Positions 23,367 to 31,981 of a DNA stretch of 64,000 bases are shown in pieces (the first letter of the stretch is position 1; the number at the start of each line of letters is the position of its first letter). The position numbers were made by a program, and so were the translations under genes. This DNA comes from Vibrio lentus. GTDB lineage: Bacteria; Pseudomonadota; Gammaproteobacteria; Enterobacterales; Vibrionaceae. Below the pieces are notes generated by a model. The model saw nothing but the letters and a program-made list of their open reading frames with translations. It had not been told where the DNA came from and made no database searches. The stretch is from assembly GCF_030409755.1 (NCBI RefSeq), contig NZ_JAUFQE010000002.1, positions 2,356,001 to 2,420,000 on the forward strand, written 5' to 3'.

Positions 23367-24110
23367 ATGGAAATAATAACACCACTACTTTCTGATATAG
23401 ACAGTGATTTCAACTCAATTATTACCAATAAAATTAGTCATTACTTCCCTATTGAGAACTATAAACAAGATATATCTATAATCAGTAACTTAGATGTAAG
23501 GTTAGTATTCTATATATTGAATCGAACGGATGAACTTCAACTACTTACAATGGCACTGTCTATTTGTGAAAACCTAAACAAGCGAATAGTCATTATTTGT
23601 TCAGGTAAGATACCTAATATCGTGCGAAATCATAAGAATATATTCTTTGTTATCGAAACGAGCAGTAATCATCTGACCAGTAAGTTCGAAGAACTACAGC
23701 GTAAAACGCAACATATCTTCGAGCCTCACTTTGATCTCGACCGAGATACCAACAACAATAATCAACTACCTGCAAAGTTGTTTACCTCTGAAGTCGTTAA
23801 CTTTGTTATGGACAACATCAACAAAGAAATCAGAGAAACCGAGATAGCGGAAAAGTGCCATTGTTCAACAACCTACTTTTCTAAGAAGTTTCATCTACAC
23901 TTTGGGGTAAGCTTTAGAGACTTTGTATGCGATAAACGAATCCTGTTAGCCAAAAAGTTAATCGAAGCCGATACCGAATCAAAAATCGCTGTTATTTCTT
24001 ACCAATGTGGATACAAGGATGTGTCGTATTTTTCAAGAATCTTTAAGAAAAGGACCGGAGTAACACCCGCAAGTTACAGACGTGCCTGCACGGATAACAG
24101 AAAACGCTAA
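23367..24110 (+). CDS. AraC-family regulator divergent from the Flp/Tad operon
   Basis: A 247-residue protein. The C-terminal ~100 residues are a clear AraC double HTH (IAEKCHCSTTYFSKKFHLHFG, then YQCGYKDVSYFSRIFKKRTG). The N-terminal ~120 residues, with SNLDVRLVFYILNR and LNKRIVIICSGKIP, look like an alpha/beta fold resembling a degenerate receiver domain without the phosphorylation aspartate pattern; this is tentative. Transcribed away from flp1 across 192 bp, it is a natural candidate regulator of pilus genes. The ribosome site is weak. Confidence 0.85.
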   Translation: MEIITPLLSDIDSDFNSIITNKISHYFPIENYKQDISIISNLDVRLVFYILNRTDELQLLTMALSICENLNKRIVIICSGKIPNIVRNHKNIFFVIETSSNHLTSKFEELQRKTQHIFEPHFDLDRDTNNNNQLPAKLFTSEVVNFVMDNINKEIRETEIAEKCHCSTTYFSKKFHLHFGVSFRDFVCDKRILLAKKLIEADTESKIAVISYQCGYKDVSYFSRIFKKRTGVTPASYRRACTDNRKR

Positions 24111-24193
24111 TTTTACTCCCTAAAAGAAAAAATCATGGTACATTTAACATGATTTTAACAAAAATAACTTAGCGAAAAACATGGAGTTAGACA

Positions 24194-25882
24194 ATGATTC
24201 AGCCTAACGAGTTTAGCCAAGAAAAAGCAACAGCTCTCCCTACACCCAATGACATGATTCTAAAATGGGCAGAAGAACGCCCAGATGAAGTCTATTTAAA
24301 ACAAATCATTAACCGCCAATTCGTTGAATTCACTTATAAAGAAGTGGCCGACAAAGCACTAAAACTGGCGTCAGCATTAGAAGGACTCGGAGCCCAACCC
24401 GGCGATCGAGTCGCTCTCGTTTCAAAAAACTGTGCAGAGTGGTTTATCTGTGATCTTGCCATGATGTTAGGAGATTTTGTCAGCGTCCCAATCTTTCCAA
24501 CAGCAGGTGCAGACACCATTCAATACTGTATTGAACACAGTGAAAGTAAGATCGTAATTGCAGGTAAGCTTGATGATCCTGCAGCGACACAAAAAGTACT
24601 CGATGATAATCCGAGCTTAGTCAGTATCTCGTTACCCTACGATACTGCGGCGAAGTGCCAACATACTTTTGAGCAGCTCATAGAGACACATGAACCATCC
24701 ACGAAACGACCTCAGCATCACGATGATAAGCTGATGTCGCTTGTGTATACATCGGGTACATCTGGGTTACCTAAAGGCGCAATGCTTACGTATGGTGCCT
24801 TTACATGGTCAGTTCAGAGATTAATCGATCACATTGGTATCCAACCCGGCGACCGTCTGTTTTCTTATCTGCCGCTTGCCCATATCACCGAACGAGTGTA
24901 CATCTTTGGTTCTTCCGTAATAGGTGGTGTGGTCACTGCGTTCCCTGAATCTTTAGACACGTTTATTGACGATGTAAAAATGCACCGTCCAACTTTGTTT
25001 ATTTCAGTTCCTCGTTTATGGACTCTATTCCAACAACGAATCCAAGATAAGCTGCCACAGAAAAAACTGAACTTCTTACTTAAAATTCCATTTGTGAATA
25101 ACATCATTAAGAAGAAACTGGCTGACGGTCTGGGTTTAGACCAAGCTCGCGTTCTCGGCTGTGGTTCAGCGCCAGTATCACCGGCTTTACTCGCATGGTA
25201 TGAAAGCGTTGGTTTACACATCACCGAGGCATGGGGAATGACAGAGTCTTTCGCCTACAGCACGCTCAACTATCCATTTAGAGCAGACAAAATTGGTAGT
25301 GTTGGTAATGCTGGCCCGGGTATCGAGCTCAAAATAGCTGAAGACGAAGAGATTTTGGTTCGAGGTAAAGGGCTATTCTCTGGCTACTACAAAAATGATA
25401 TTGCAACTCAAGAATCTTTTGATTCAGAGGGTTGGCTACATACGGGTGATATTGGTGATATTGACAGCGAAGGCTATTTAACGATTCGTGGACGTAAGAA
25501 AGATACCTTCAAAACCGCTAAAGGTAAGTTTGTTGCTCCCGTTCCAATCGAGAACAAACTCTTTGAATACAGCCGCGTAGAAATGATGTGTTTGATAGGC
25601 TTAGGCTTACCAGGCCCTATCCTGCTTGTCGTACCCCATGACTTTCCTAACTTTGATCGAGCTCGTTATGAGAAAACGACCAAGCGTGTTATCGAGAAGA
25701 TGAACGAACAACTCGCTTCACACGAGAAGATCAAAGGCGTATTAATGATTAAGGAACCTTGGAGTATTGAGAATGGCGTGTTAACACCAACACTTAAGAT
25801 CAAACGACATATCCTTGAGCAGAAATACCATGAAGTCGGTCATAACTGGCCAAAAGATAAATTGGTGGTTTGGGAAGAGTAA
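24194..25882 (+). CDS. AMP-forming acyl-CoA synthetase (long-chain fatty acid ligase type)
   Basis: A 562-residue adenylate-forming enzyme. Motifs in order: the P-loop YTSGTSGLPKGAML, YLPLAHITERV, TEAWGMTES, GWLHTGDIGDIDSEGYLTI and the hinge/lysine region RKKDTFKTAKGKFVAP. These fit long-chain acyl-CoA synthetases; the specific acid is unknown. GGAG precedes the ATG. It is 83 bp after the AraC gene on the same strand, and a terminator follows. Its place between two pilus modules is unusual, and no functional link is shown. Confidence 0.88.
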   Translation: MIQPNEFSQEKATALPTPNDMILKWAEERPDEVYLKQIINRQFVEFTYKEVADKALKLASALEGLGAQPGDRVALVSKNCAEWFICDLAMMLGDFVSVPIFPTAGADTIQYCIEHSESKIVIAGKLDDPAATQKVLDDNPSLVSISLPYDTAAKCQHTFEQLIETHEPSTKRPQHHDDKLMSLVYTSGTSGLPKGAMLTYGAFTWSVQRLIDHIGIQPGDRLFSYLPLAHITERVYIFGSSVIGGVVTAFPESLDTFIDDVKMHRPTLFISVPRLWTLFQQRIQDKLPQKKLNFLLKIPFVNNIIKKKLADGLGLDQARVLGCGSAPVSPALLAWYESVGLHITEAWGMTESFAYSTLNYPFRADKIGSVGNAGPGIELKIAEDEEILVRGKGLFSGYYKNDIATQESFDSEGWLHTGDIGDIDSEGYLTIRGRKKDTFKTAKGKFVAPVPIENKLFEYSRVEMMCLIGLGLPGPILLVVPHDFPNFDRARYEKTTKRVIEKMNEQLASHEKIKGVLMIKEPWSIENGVLTPTLKIKRHILEQKYHEVGHNWPKDKLVVWEE

Positions 25883-25910
25883 CCAACGACAAAAATACAC
25901 ATAGCATTGA

Positions 25911-25940
25911 GAGGGAGCCAAAAGCTCCCTCTTTTATTTT
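25911..25940 (+). terminator. Rho-independent terminator after the acyl-CoA synthetase
   Basis: A perfect 8-bp stem GAGGGAGC/GCTCCCTC with a 5-nt loop, then TTTTATTTTT. Confidence 0.92.
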
Positions 25941-26004
25941 TCTAATCTCTCGATTAAGCTCCCTTTAACCTATCAATATGCAAAAGTGCTAAACCAGAAA
26001 GACG

Positions 26005-27387
26005 TTACAAAGTTAAACGGATAATCACATCCAACATCTCGTCGAAGCAAGGGCCTAATGCTTCCTCATCGATGGCATGGCAATACACACCTTCTAGTTG
26101 AGCAGGGTCATAATCCGCACTTAAATCTGGATCATCCAAAAGCGCACTAGAATTTGCCATTCGTAACAGTAAGTCTTCTCCAAACTCACTATCAGGTCCG
26201 GTTGCCGATGTTAATGATGAACCTAACCCCAAGGTAAAGACGTAAATATCTTCTCCTCTTGCAGCCTCAGCAATGTCTTCCACTAAATTACGTGACACAC
26301 GATTCACTCTGGTGTAAAGATCATTTGCCGAATGACTATCAGGGTCATATTGTGCTACCGGCCGCACCGTATGAGTCGGATTTAAAATATTGAACTCGGT
26401 TGCGCTTGAATCATGAGTGGTATAGTAATCGGGCATCTCGCTAATATGGTCATCAATATCACGCCCCTCATAACCTCCACTTAAAGTCGTTGCAATCGAG
26501 TCATGTCTCCAAAGCCCTCGAGGTGTACCACTGCTGCCATCACTCGATCGAATAGCTCCCGTATGCGAATCACCGTCCTCAAAATCAAACGTTGTCGCAA
26601 AGGTATTTGGTGCTCCATCGGTGAAGAATACGATCACTTTCAAGTTAGCGGGATCGGTAACCGTTCTAAGCTCATTTAAAGCTCGATAGATCCCCTCTGA
26701 TGCATTGGTATATTGTGCATTAGACGTACTACCAAAATTAAAGCTGTCTATTTCAGATTTGATAGTACTTCGGCTATGGCCACGAGTTGCATTGAATCCC
26801 ACTGGAACCTCGGCTCCGAAAGCAAATTTAACCAATGAAATTCGATCAAACCCTTCATGGAAATTTTCAACAAATGACTTAGACCTATCAATGACGTCTT
26901 GAGTCACATCACCTATGCTGCCAAGTCTCAAGGAAGTTGTGTTATCAATCACTAACACTAGATCGACAGGGCGACGAATAGATTGTGCTGACACGCCAGG
27001 GTTAAATGTGTCTAACCCTATTAAAGGTAAAAAGATTGTGGGCACTTGTGCTGTAGCTGAAATATCAATCGAAATATTACCGAATGAATCATAGGAGAAA
27101 TTGACTGCGCCCAAGCTAGGTGTTGCAGAATAAAAGTCGGCTGGGATATTTGCGGTAAAATATTTTTGAGCAGCAGCACGCCCTGCATCTTCGCCATTGG
27201 CAACCGCTCTTGCAGCGGCAATACTGGCAGCATCGACTGCTGCAAATAGTTTCGATTTAACGATATAAGCACGTCCAGCATCAACAGAAAGCCCGACAAC
27301 TAACAGAATAAAAGGCAGTGCGATGACTGACATCAAAGCCACTAACCCACGACTGTAACGATATCTGATTGGGGTTCCCTTATCCAT
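26005..27387 (-). CDS. TadG-like protein with von Willebrand factor A domain
   Basis: A 460-residue protein. The N-terminal TadG/TadE-type segment (RGLVALMSVIALPFILLVVG, then SVDAGRAYIVKSKLFAAVDA) is followed from about residue 140 by a vWA domain: VDLVLVIDNTTS, the FFTDGAPNTF loop and late FTLGLGSS. The MIDAS is DNTTS instead of the common DxSxS. The domain probably sits in the periplasm or at the pilus tip. Last gene of a three-gene minus-strand module, 11 bp after the TadE-like gene; AAGGGAGG precedes the ATG. Confidence 0.85.
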   Translation of the reverse strand: MDKGTPIRYRYSRGLVALMSVIALPFILLVVGLSVDAGRAYIVKSKLFAAVDAASIAAARAVANGEDAGRAAAQKYFTANIPADFYSATPSLGAVNFSYDSFGNISIDISATAQVPTIFLPLIGLDTFNPGVSAQSIRRPVDLVLVIDNTTSLRLGSIGDVTQDVIDRSKSFVENFHEGFDRISLVKFAFGAEVPVGFNATRGHSRSTIKSEIDSFNFGSTSNAQYTNASEGIYRALNELRTVTDPANLKVIVFFTDGAPNTFATTFDFEDGDSHTGAIRSSDGSSGTPRGLWRHDSIATTLSGGYEGRDIDDHISEMPDYYTTHDSSATEFNILNPTHTVRPVAQYDPDSHSANDLYTRVNRVSRNLVEDIAEAARGEDIYVFTLGLGSSLTSATGPDSEFGEDLLLRMANSSALLDDPDLSADYDPAQLEGVYCHAIDEEALGPCFDEMLDVIIRLTL

Positions 27388-27398
27388 TTTAACCTCCC

Positions 27399-27956
27399 TT
27401 ACATATATGTTGTGTCGCTCAGAATATATTCCTCATCGAAGACTCGACTAAAAATCGGCGAATAGTCATAGAATACTTCTACGCTGTACACGATCTCCCC
27501 ATCATCAAGCGCAACGGCTAAATTGTTAATGAGTGGAGGATCATCTGCATCCACATCAGAACACTCTCCATCATTTGCCCAATTACTGCAGCTCGACCAA
27601 ATAGCACTATTTTTACTTAGCCCGTGTTGGTTCCATCGGTATTGGCTTTTAATGTAGGGAGAAGCATCTTCTTGCCCAACGACCTCGGTAATGTAAATGA
27701 CCCCATCTTGCGTCAAATCCAATGTTCCCGATGTCGTGGCGATGATGTCCATCACTTCTTGAGGGGTGTCAGTATTACTCCGAGAAATAATGTTTCCACC
27801 TTCTCGGCTGATACTAATAATGATGTGGTTGGCTTGAATGAGGTGCGTGATATCGACAGCCGCAACAATAAGCAACATAAACAATGGTGCTATTAACGTC
27901 ATTTCGATTGCCGCAAACCCTTTCTCAGCGGCTTTCTTTATCTGTAAAGGAAACAT
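27399..27956 (-). CDS. TadE-like minor pseudopilin, second module
   Basis: A 185-residue protein with leader ending AEKG, then FAAIEMTLIAPLFMLLIVA with the conserved Glu. The Cys- and Asp-rich remainder (CSNWANDGECSDVDADD) could form a disulfide. AAGGAGGG precedes the ATG. It is a paralogue in type, not a near copy, of the gene at 16718-17146. Confidence 0.83.
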   Translation of the reverse strand: MFPLQIKKAAEKGFAAIEMTLIAPLFMLLIVAAVDITHLIQANHIIISISREGGNIISRSNTDTPQEVMDIIATTSGTLDLTQDGVIYITEVVGQEDASPYIKSQYRWNQHGLSKNSAIWSSCSNWANDGECSDVDADDPPLINNLAVALDDGEIVYSVEVFYDYSPIFSRVFDEEYILSDTTYM

Positions 27957-27967
27957 CCTGTCCCTCC

Positions 27968-28462
27968 TTAAAAAGCTTCGTTTTTCATTGCCGCACTAAC
28001 GGTAAATTTAAACTTCCCGTCATCAAGCAAAACATACATATAAGGATTTACAGATGGCCACTCGCAATCAAGATGAATAGAAATAATGTCTCCAGAGCCA
28101 CCAAAGCCAGTGACTGCGTTGCCATAGACATCTTCAACACGTATGTTTTGGACATCCATCACTTTGTCGAGCAAGCCACTCGAGGATTGAGAAATTTTTT
28201 CTAATATTGCCGCCTCGCGACTACTTGATGCGTCAGGATCCAGATCAGAACGACCTGTGATGGCATATCTTGCGCCCTCTCTTGCCGAATGTTGCATGGT
28301 CAATTTAACAAACCCATAAATACCAAGATCGACAACCGTTAAGAAAAGCGCAAAAAACAGGCTCACCACAACCGTAAACTCGATAATAGCGATGCCTTTC
28401 ATTTTTGATTTTAAACTGCTTCGGAAACGGCTACGCTCCGAAACTCTTAAAATAGATTTCAT
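27968..28462 (-). CDS. TadE-like minor pseudopilin, first gene of second module
   Basis: A 164-residue protein with a long basic leader (RSSLKSKMKG), then IAIIEFTVVVSLFFALFLTV and SAREGARYAITG, the TadE pattern. It begins the module and ends 11 bp before the next gene. A promoter should lie in the AT-rich region upstream. Confidence 0.83.
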   Translation of the reverse strand: MKSILRVSERSRFRSSLKSKMKGIAIIEFTVVVSLFFALFLTVVDLGIYGFVKLTMQHSAREGARYAITGRSDLDPDASSSREAAILEKISQSSSGLLDKVMDVQNIRVEDVYGNAVTGFGGSGDIISIHLDCEWPSVNPYMYVLLDDGKFKFTVSAAMKNEAF

Positions 28463-28987
28463 ACAGCCCCCACCCTCTCGTCTTTCTATTCACCTTATCT
28501 AGCCCAATAGAAAACCTCAGGAGATATAGAAAAACTGAACACTACATATATAGAACTGACAAATGAGTTACACAAGCACTATTCAAATAATCAATTTCAA
28601 TACTATTAATACGGAGGTGGATTCAAACGGATTTTTATTTAATTTAATTCAATTCAATTGCTTATATAAAATTAAAGAGTCTAATAATACATAGTAATTT
28701 AATTTTCATTTATTAATCCCCAAAATAACTGTCTGTTTTATATCCATTAGACAAAGAAAGGAAAAAAACATTACGACGCTTGTTTCTATATAAATCAGAG
28801 TTGCAGTCTCAAAAATAAGACAGCATAAATTGAAAAATAAGCATTTAGTTTAGTAGGAATAGGATTTTATAAGTACTCGATGATTAATGGGTAAAGTCAG
28901 GCTGGATTAAGCGAGTACAAATGAATATTGTGGCTGAGATAGAACCCGCGAGACTAGCCTTCGCGCTAATGACTACATAAGTCATTG
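28463..28987. other. AT-rich non-coding region between the Tad island and the LysR pairs
   Basis: About 525 bp with strong A+T bias and TTTAATT/AATTCAATT runs around 28640-28670. No ORF, hairpin or RNA motif is convincing. It marks the boundary of the Tad island. Confidence 0.5.
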
Positions 28988-29179
28988 TTATAAATATTTA
29001 GTATAATCAGTTGCATCGTTATTTTCATATTCTAACCCTATGTCTTCTTTCACTCGATGACTCAGCTGTTCCGAACATAAAACCTTATTCTGTTTCGCCT
29101 TAACTTTACCTACTCTTATCTTCTTATTTTTAAATAACTTAGCACCATAAAATATCGTCCAACTGATTAATACTTCCAT
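28988..29179 (-). CDS. Small DUF1127-like protein
   Basis: A 63-residue basic protein. The segment LSHRVKEDIGLEYEN resembles the DUF1127 (YjiS-like) signature LSD-x-L-L-x-DIG. AAGAGAG lies 6 nt before the ATG. It is divergent from a LysR gene, exactly as the clearer DUF1127 gene at 30241-30447 is divergent from another LysR. The family is short, basic and often linked to RNA binding or phosphate metabolism in other bacteria; no role is assigned here. Confidence 0.6.
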   Translation of the reverse strand: MEVLISWTIFYGAKLFKNKKIRVGKVKAKQNKVLCSEQLSHRVKEDIGLEYENNDATDYTKYL

Positions 29180-29228
29180 AATTACTCTCTTGTATTTGCC
29201 ATCGTTCTGTCGTTATTATGAAAACAAC

Positions 29229-29247
29229 TTGTTCGATAAGCGAACAA
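29229..29247. promoter_or_regulatory. Perfect palindrome in the LysR/DUF1127 divergent region
   Basis: Arms TTGTTCG and CGAACAA with a 5-bp spacer, 32 bp upstream of the LysR ATG. Size, symmetry and place suit a LysR-type operator; this is inference. Confidence 0.55.
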
Positions 29248-29278
29248 CCATTTCTAACAAGAACTATAAGAAGACGTT

Positions 29279-30184
29279 ATGGATAATAGACTACGCCACC
29301 TTTCCGGACTTCGTTACTTCGAAGTCGCAGCTCGCTTGAGTAGCTACAGCAAGGCAGCAGAAGAGCTCTTTGTTAGCCAAGCTGCTGTCAGCCAAAAGAT
29401 CCGTCAGTTAGAGGAACAACTAGAGTGCAAGCTGTTCATCAGGAAAGGGCGTGAAATGGCATTAACTCAAGAGGGGCGGACTCTCTTCCAACATGTGTCA
29501 GATGGATTTAAAGAGCTTGTTGTCGGATTGAATAAGATCCAGTCTGAACCCTTGCAAGGCGTTATCGTTGTTCGAAGTCCTCCCTCTTTTGCATCGCGTT
29601 GGTTGCTGCCGAGGCTTTGGAAATTCTCAGTCAAGCACCCTGAGATTCCAATCAAGATCCTCACAGGGTGTGACACACCAAATCTAAAACATGGTGAAAT
29701 TGATGTCGCGATTCGACAAGGGGAAGATCTGTGTGTTGAGCAAGGTTTAGCACTTGAAGTGCTGTTCAACGAACCTCTATATCCGTTTTGCTCTCCCGAG
29801 CTCGCCAGTTCTTTGAAATTCACATCACCAGAACAATTACTAAAGTGTTGGTTGATTCAATTTGAGGGTGGCCTTTTCCCTTGGGAGGAATGGTTCAGAC
29901 AAGCGAACATTCCAATGCAAGACACCGCAGTTCAATGGATGGAGGTGGGAACATTTGATATGGGATTAACGACGGTGATGGCGGGGCATGGGGTTTGCTT
30001 AGCAACGGATAGCTTAGCTGGAGACTTTATAGAGCGCGGCCTGCTTGTTAAACCGTTTAATATTGGGATGACACCTGGCGTTCAAGTTAACTTATGTTTT
30101 GATCCTAGCTCACCGAGAAAGGAGCGTATTGCGGCGTTTACTGAATGGCTACATGAAGAAGTTTCTGATATCTCAAAGATCTAG
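29279..30184 (+). CDS. LysR-family regulator, GcvA-like
   Basis: A 301-residue regulator. The N-terminal HTH (SSYSKAAEELFVSQAAVSQKI) and the start LRHLSGLRYFEVAARL match the GcvA branch, which often sits beside DUF1127 genes in Vibrio. The effector domain includes DVAIRQGED. It is divergent from the small gene at 28988-29179 across about 100 bp holding a palindrome; the target is unknown. Confidence 0.87.
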   Translation: MDNRLRHLSGLRYFEVAARLSSYSKAAEELFVSQAAVSQKIRQLEEQLECKLFIRKGREMALTQEGRTLFQHVSDGFKELVVGLNKIQSEPLQGVIVVRSPPSFASRWLLPRLWKFSVKHPEIPIKILTGCDTPNLKHGEIDVAIRQGEDLCVEQGLALEVLFNEPLYPFCSPELASSLKFTSPEQLLKCWLIQFEGGLFPWEEWFRQANIPMQDTAVQWMEVGTFDMGLTTVMAGHGVCLATDSLAGDFIERGLLVKPFNIGMTPGVQVNLCFDPSSPRKERIAAFTEWLHEEVSDISKI

Positions 30185-30240
30185 CATTGGTTTTGGCGTA
30201 ACTCCTCCTAAGAAGAAAGAGTTACGTCTGATCATCTGAA

Positions 30241-30447
30241 TCACTCCCAAAATGCTTTTCTCACCTCTTCATTAGCCTGGCCTCGGGTAATACCAACATC
30301 TTCAAGTAAATGATCTGACAGTTCAGCTAGGTGCTTTCTCGTTCTACGGTTCTGAAGATACAGCCTAAATTTAGAATAGAATTTCTTAACTGATAATGAT
30401 GAAAAGAATGCTTGATGACTATTTGTTCCCGCAGTTATTGTATTCAT
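30241..30447 (-). CDS. DUF1127 (YjiS-like) small protein
   Basis: A 68-residue protein with a clear DUF1127 domain, RTRKHLAELSDHLLEDVGIT, near its C-terminal half. AGGAGAAAGG before the ATG at 30447 is a strong ribosome site; the frame extends upstream to 30531 but would then overlap the LysR promoter. Divergent from the LysR gene at 30551. Confidence 0.85.
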   Translation of the reverse strand: MNTITAGTNSHQAFFSSLSVKKFYSKFRLYLQNRRTRKHLAELSDHLLEDVGITRGQANEEVRKAFWE

Positions 30448-30550
30448 AACCTTTCTCCTATTGATTATCCGCTTTGTTATGGTCAATAATCGACCAACAA
30501 CGTACTTACGACAAACGATAGATACTGGCATTCAGTTAAGGAAAACTAAT

Positions 30551-31501
30551 GTGAGAGAACGCACCCCACCATTCCAAGGGATCTACTATTTTTATACTGC
30601 GGCTGAAACTGGCAGTTTTAAGCTCGCAGCAAAAAAGCTATTTGTCACGGCGGCTGCCGTCAGCCAACAAATTCGCCAACTTGAAGAGTGGTTAGGTGCA
30701 GACTTGTTTATTCGTCAGCACCGAAAAATAGTACTCACTCATGAAGGTGAAGTGCTTTACCTGCAAGCTAAGAAAGGCTTTGCCCACATTCAAGATGGTG
30801 TGAGGCGAATTAACCAAGACCCAAATCCCACTCAACTGTCTATTTCGACCGTGCCATCATTTGCCCAACACTGGTTGGTACCTAGAATTGGTGACTTTCG
30901 CGATCGTCACCCAGATCTATCCATGTTGATTGAACCGACCAACAAGCTCGTGACGTTTGAAGACTCTAATGTCGATGTCTGCGTTCGATATGGTCATGGT
31001 AATTATCCAAACATTGAATCGCGTTGGTTAATGGACGAAGTGGTTTACCCTGTCTGCCACCCCATCTACCAAGAGAAGCATGGTATTTATGACATCGACG
31101 ATCTACACAAAGCAGAGCTAATTGAAGACCGCTGGCCTGATATGGATTGGAATCTATGGTTAGATGTTGTGGGAGCGAAAGCAGGACGCTCATCACTGCA
31201 ATTTGATGGTTCGCATTTTGTTTTGGAAGGTGCGCTATCCGTTCAAGGTGTCGCACTGGTTAAGCACAGCTTGGTTTATCGGTATTTGCAGGAAAAGAAG
31301 CTGGTACGGATAGGTAACATCGCACTTAAGCCCAAATACAATTACTTCCTATGTGCGCCTGCTGGATACTTTCATCGCGAGAAAATCAAACGCTTTGAAG
31401 CTTGGATGCAAAGTCAGGTTCAGTTGTTTGGAAATAAAGGTCGAGAAGAGCTTTCTATTATCGAGACAGATTACGAGCTGAAATGGTCTGATAATTCATA
31501 A
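30551..31501 (+). CDS. LysR-family regulator, GcvA-like, second copy
   Basis: About 316 residues starting at GTG 30551, chosen because AAGGA lies about 9 nt before it and because it leaves a 103-bp promoter region shared with the DUF1127 gene; the frame is open from 30461. HTH: GSFKLAAKKLFVTAAAVSQQIRQ begins after GIYYFYTAAET. The effector domain has DVCVRYGHG. Same family as the regulator at 29279 but clearly diverged, so an old paralogue. Confidence 0.85.
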   Translation: MRERTPPFQGIYYFYTAAETGSFKLAAKKLFVTAAAVSQQIRQLEEWLGADLFIRQHRKIVLTHEGEVLYLQAKKGFAHIQDGVRRINQDPNPTQLSISTVPSFAQHWLVPRIGDFRDRHPDLSMLIEPTNKLVTFEDSNVDVCVRYGHGNYPNIESRWLMDEVVYPVCHPIYQEKHGIYDIDDLHKAELIEDRWPDMDWNLWLDVVGAKAGRSSLQFDGSHFVLEGALSVQGVALVKHSLVYRYLQEKKLVRIGNIALKPKYNYFLCAPAGYFHREKIKRFEAWMQSQVQLFGNKGREELSIIETDYELKWSDNS

Positions 31502-31546
31502 AGCGAAACTGATATACTGAGCTCAAATAAATGGCGAGAACATCTC

Positions 31547-31759
31547 ATGACACAAGAAAATAACCCACTTCACGGTATCACATTGCAGAAGCTACTGACT
31601 GAATTGGTTGAGCATTACGGTTGGGAAGAGTTGAGTTACATGGTGAACATCAACTGTTTCAAAAAAGACCCAAGCATTAAATCTAGCTTAAAGTTTTTGC
31701 GTAAAACAGACTGGGCTCGTACTAAAGTAGAGCAGATTTACATTGATTTGAAACGCTAG
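31547..31759 (+). CDS. DUF2132 (VF530-type) small protein
   Basis: A 70-residue protein recognised as the VF530/DUF2132 family by [21 protein letters not shown] and the late [15 protein letters not shown]. The family was defined from a Vibrio fischeri protein and its structure suggested DNA binding; function is unproven. It follows the LysR gene by 45 bp and may share its transcript. A heptamer array and a terminator lie downstream. Confidence 0.9.
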   Translation: MTQENNPLHGITLQKLLTELVEHYGWEELSYMVNINCFKKDPSIKSSLKFLRKTDWARTKVEQIYIDLKR

Positions 31760-31828
31760 TCCCTCTCTTTTTAGCTCTATCTAAATTTGTCCCGTATCTG
31801 CTTAATACGGGACCATATCACCGTATCA

Positions 31829-31906
<78 letters not shown>

Positions 31907-31922
31907 GTATGTTACAAGTAAC

Positions 31923-31960
31923 AAAAAGCCCCGCAAGCTTTCACTTGCGGGGCTTTTTTA
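31923..31960. terminator. Bidirectional terminator between the DUF2132 gene and fusA2
   Basis: A long GC-rich stem, GCCCCGCAAG/CTTGCGGGGC, flanked by A5 on one side and T6 on the other, so it can end both convergent transcripts. Confidence 0.93.
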
Positions 31961-31981
31961 GTTAATTTAGAAAAGGGCTAA

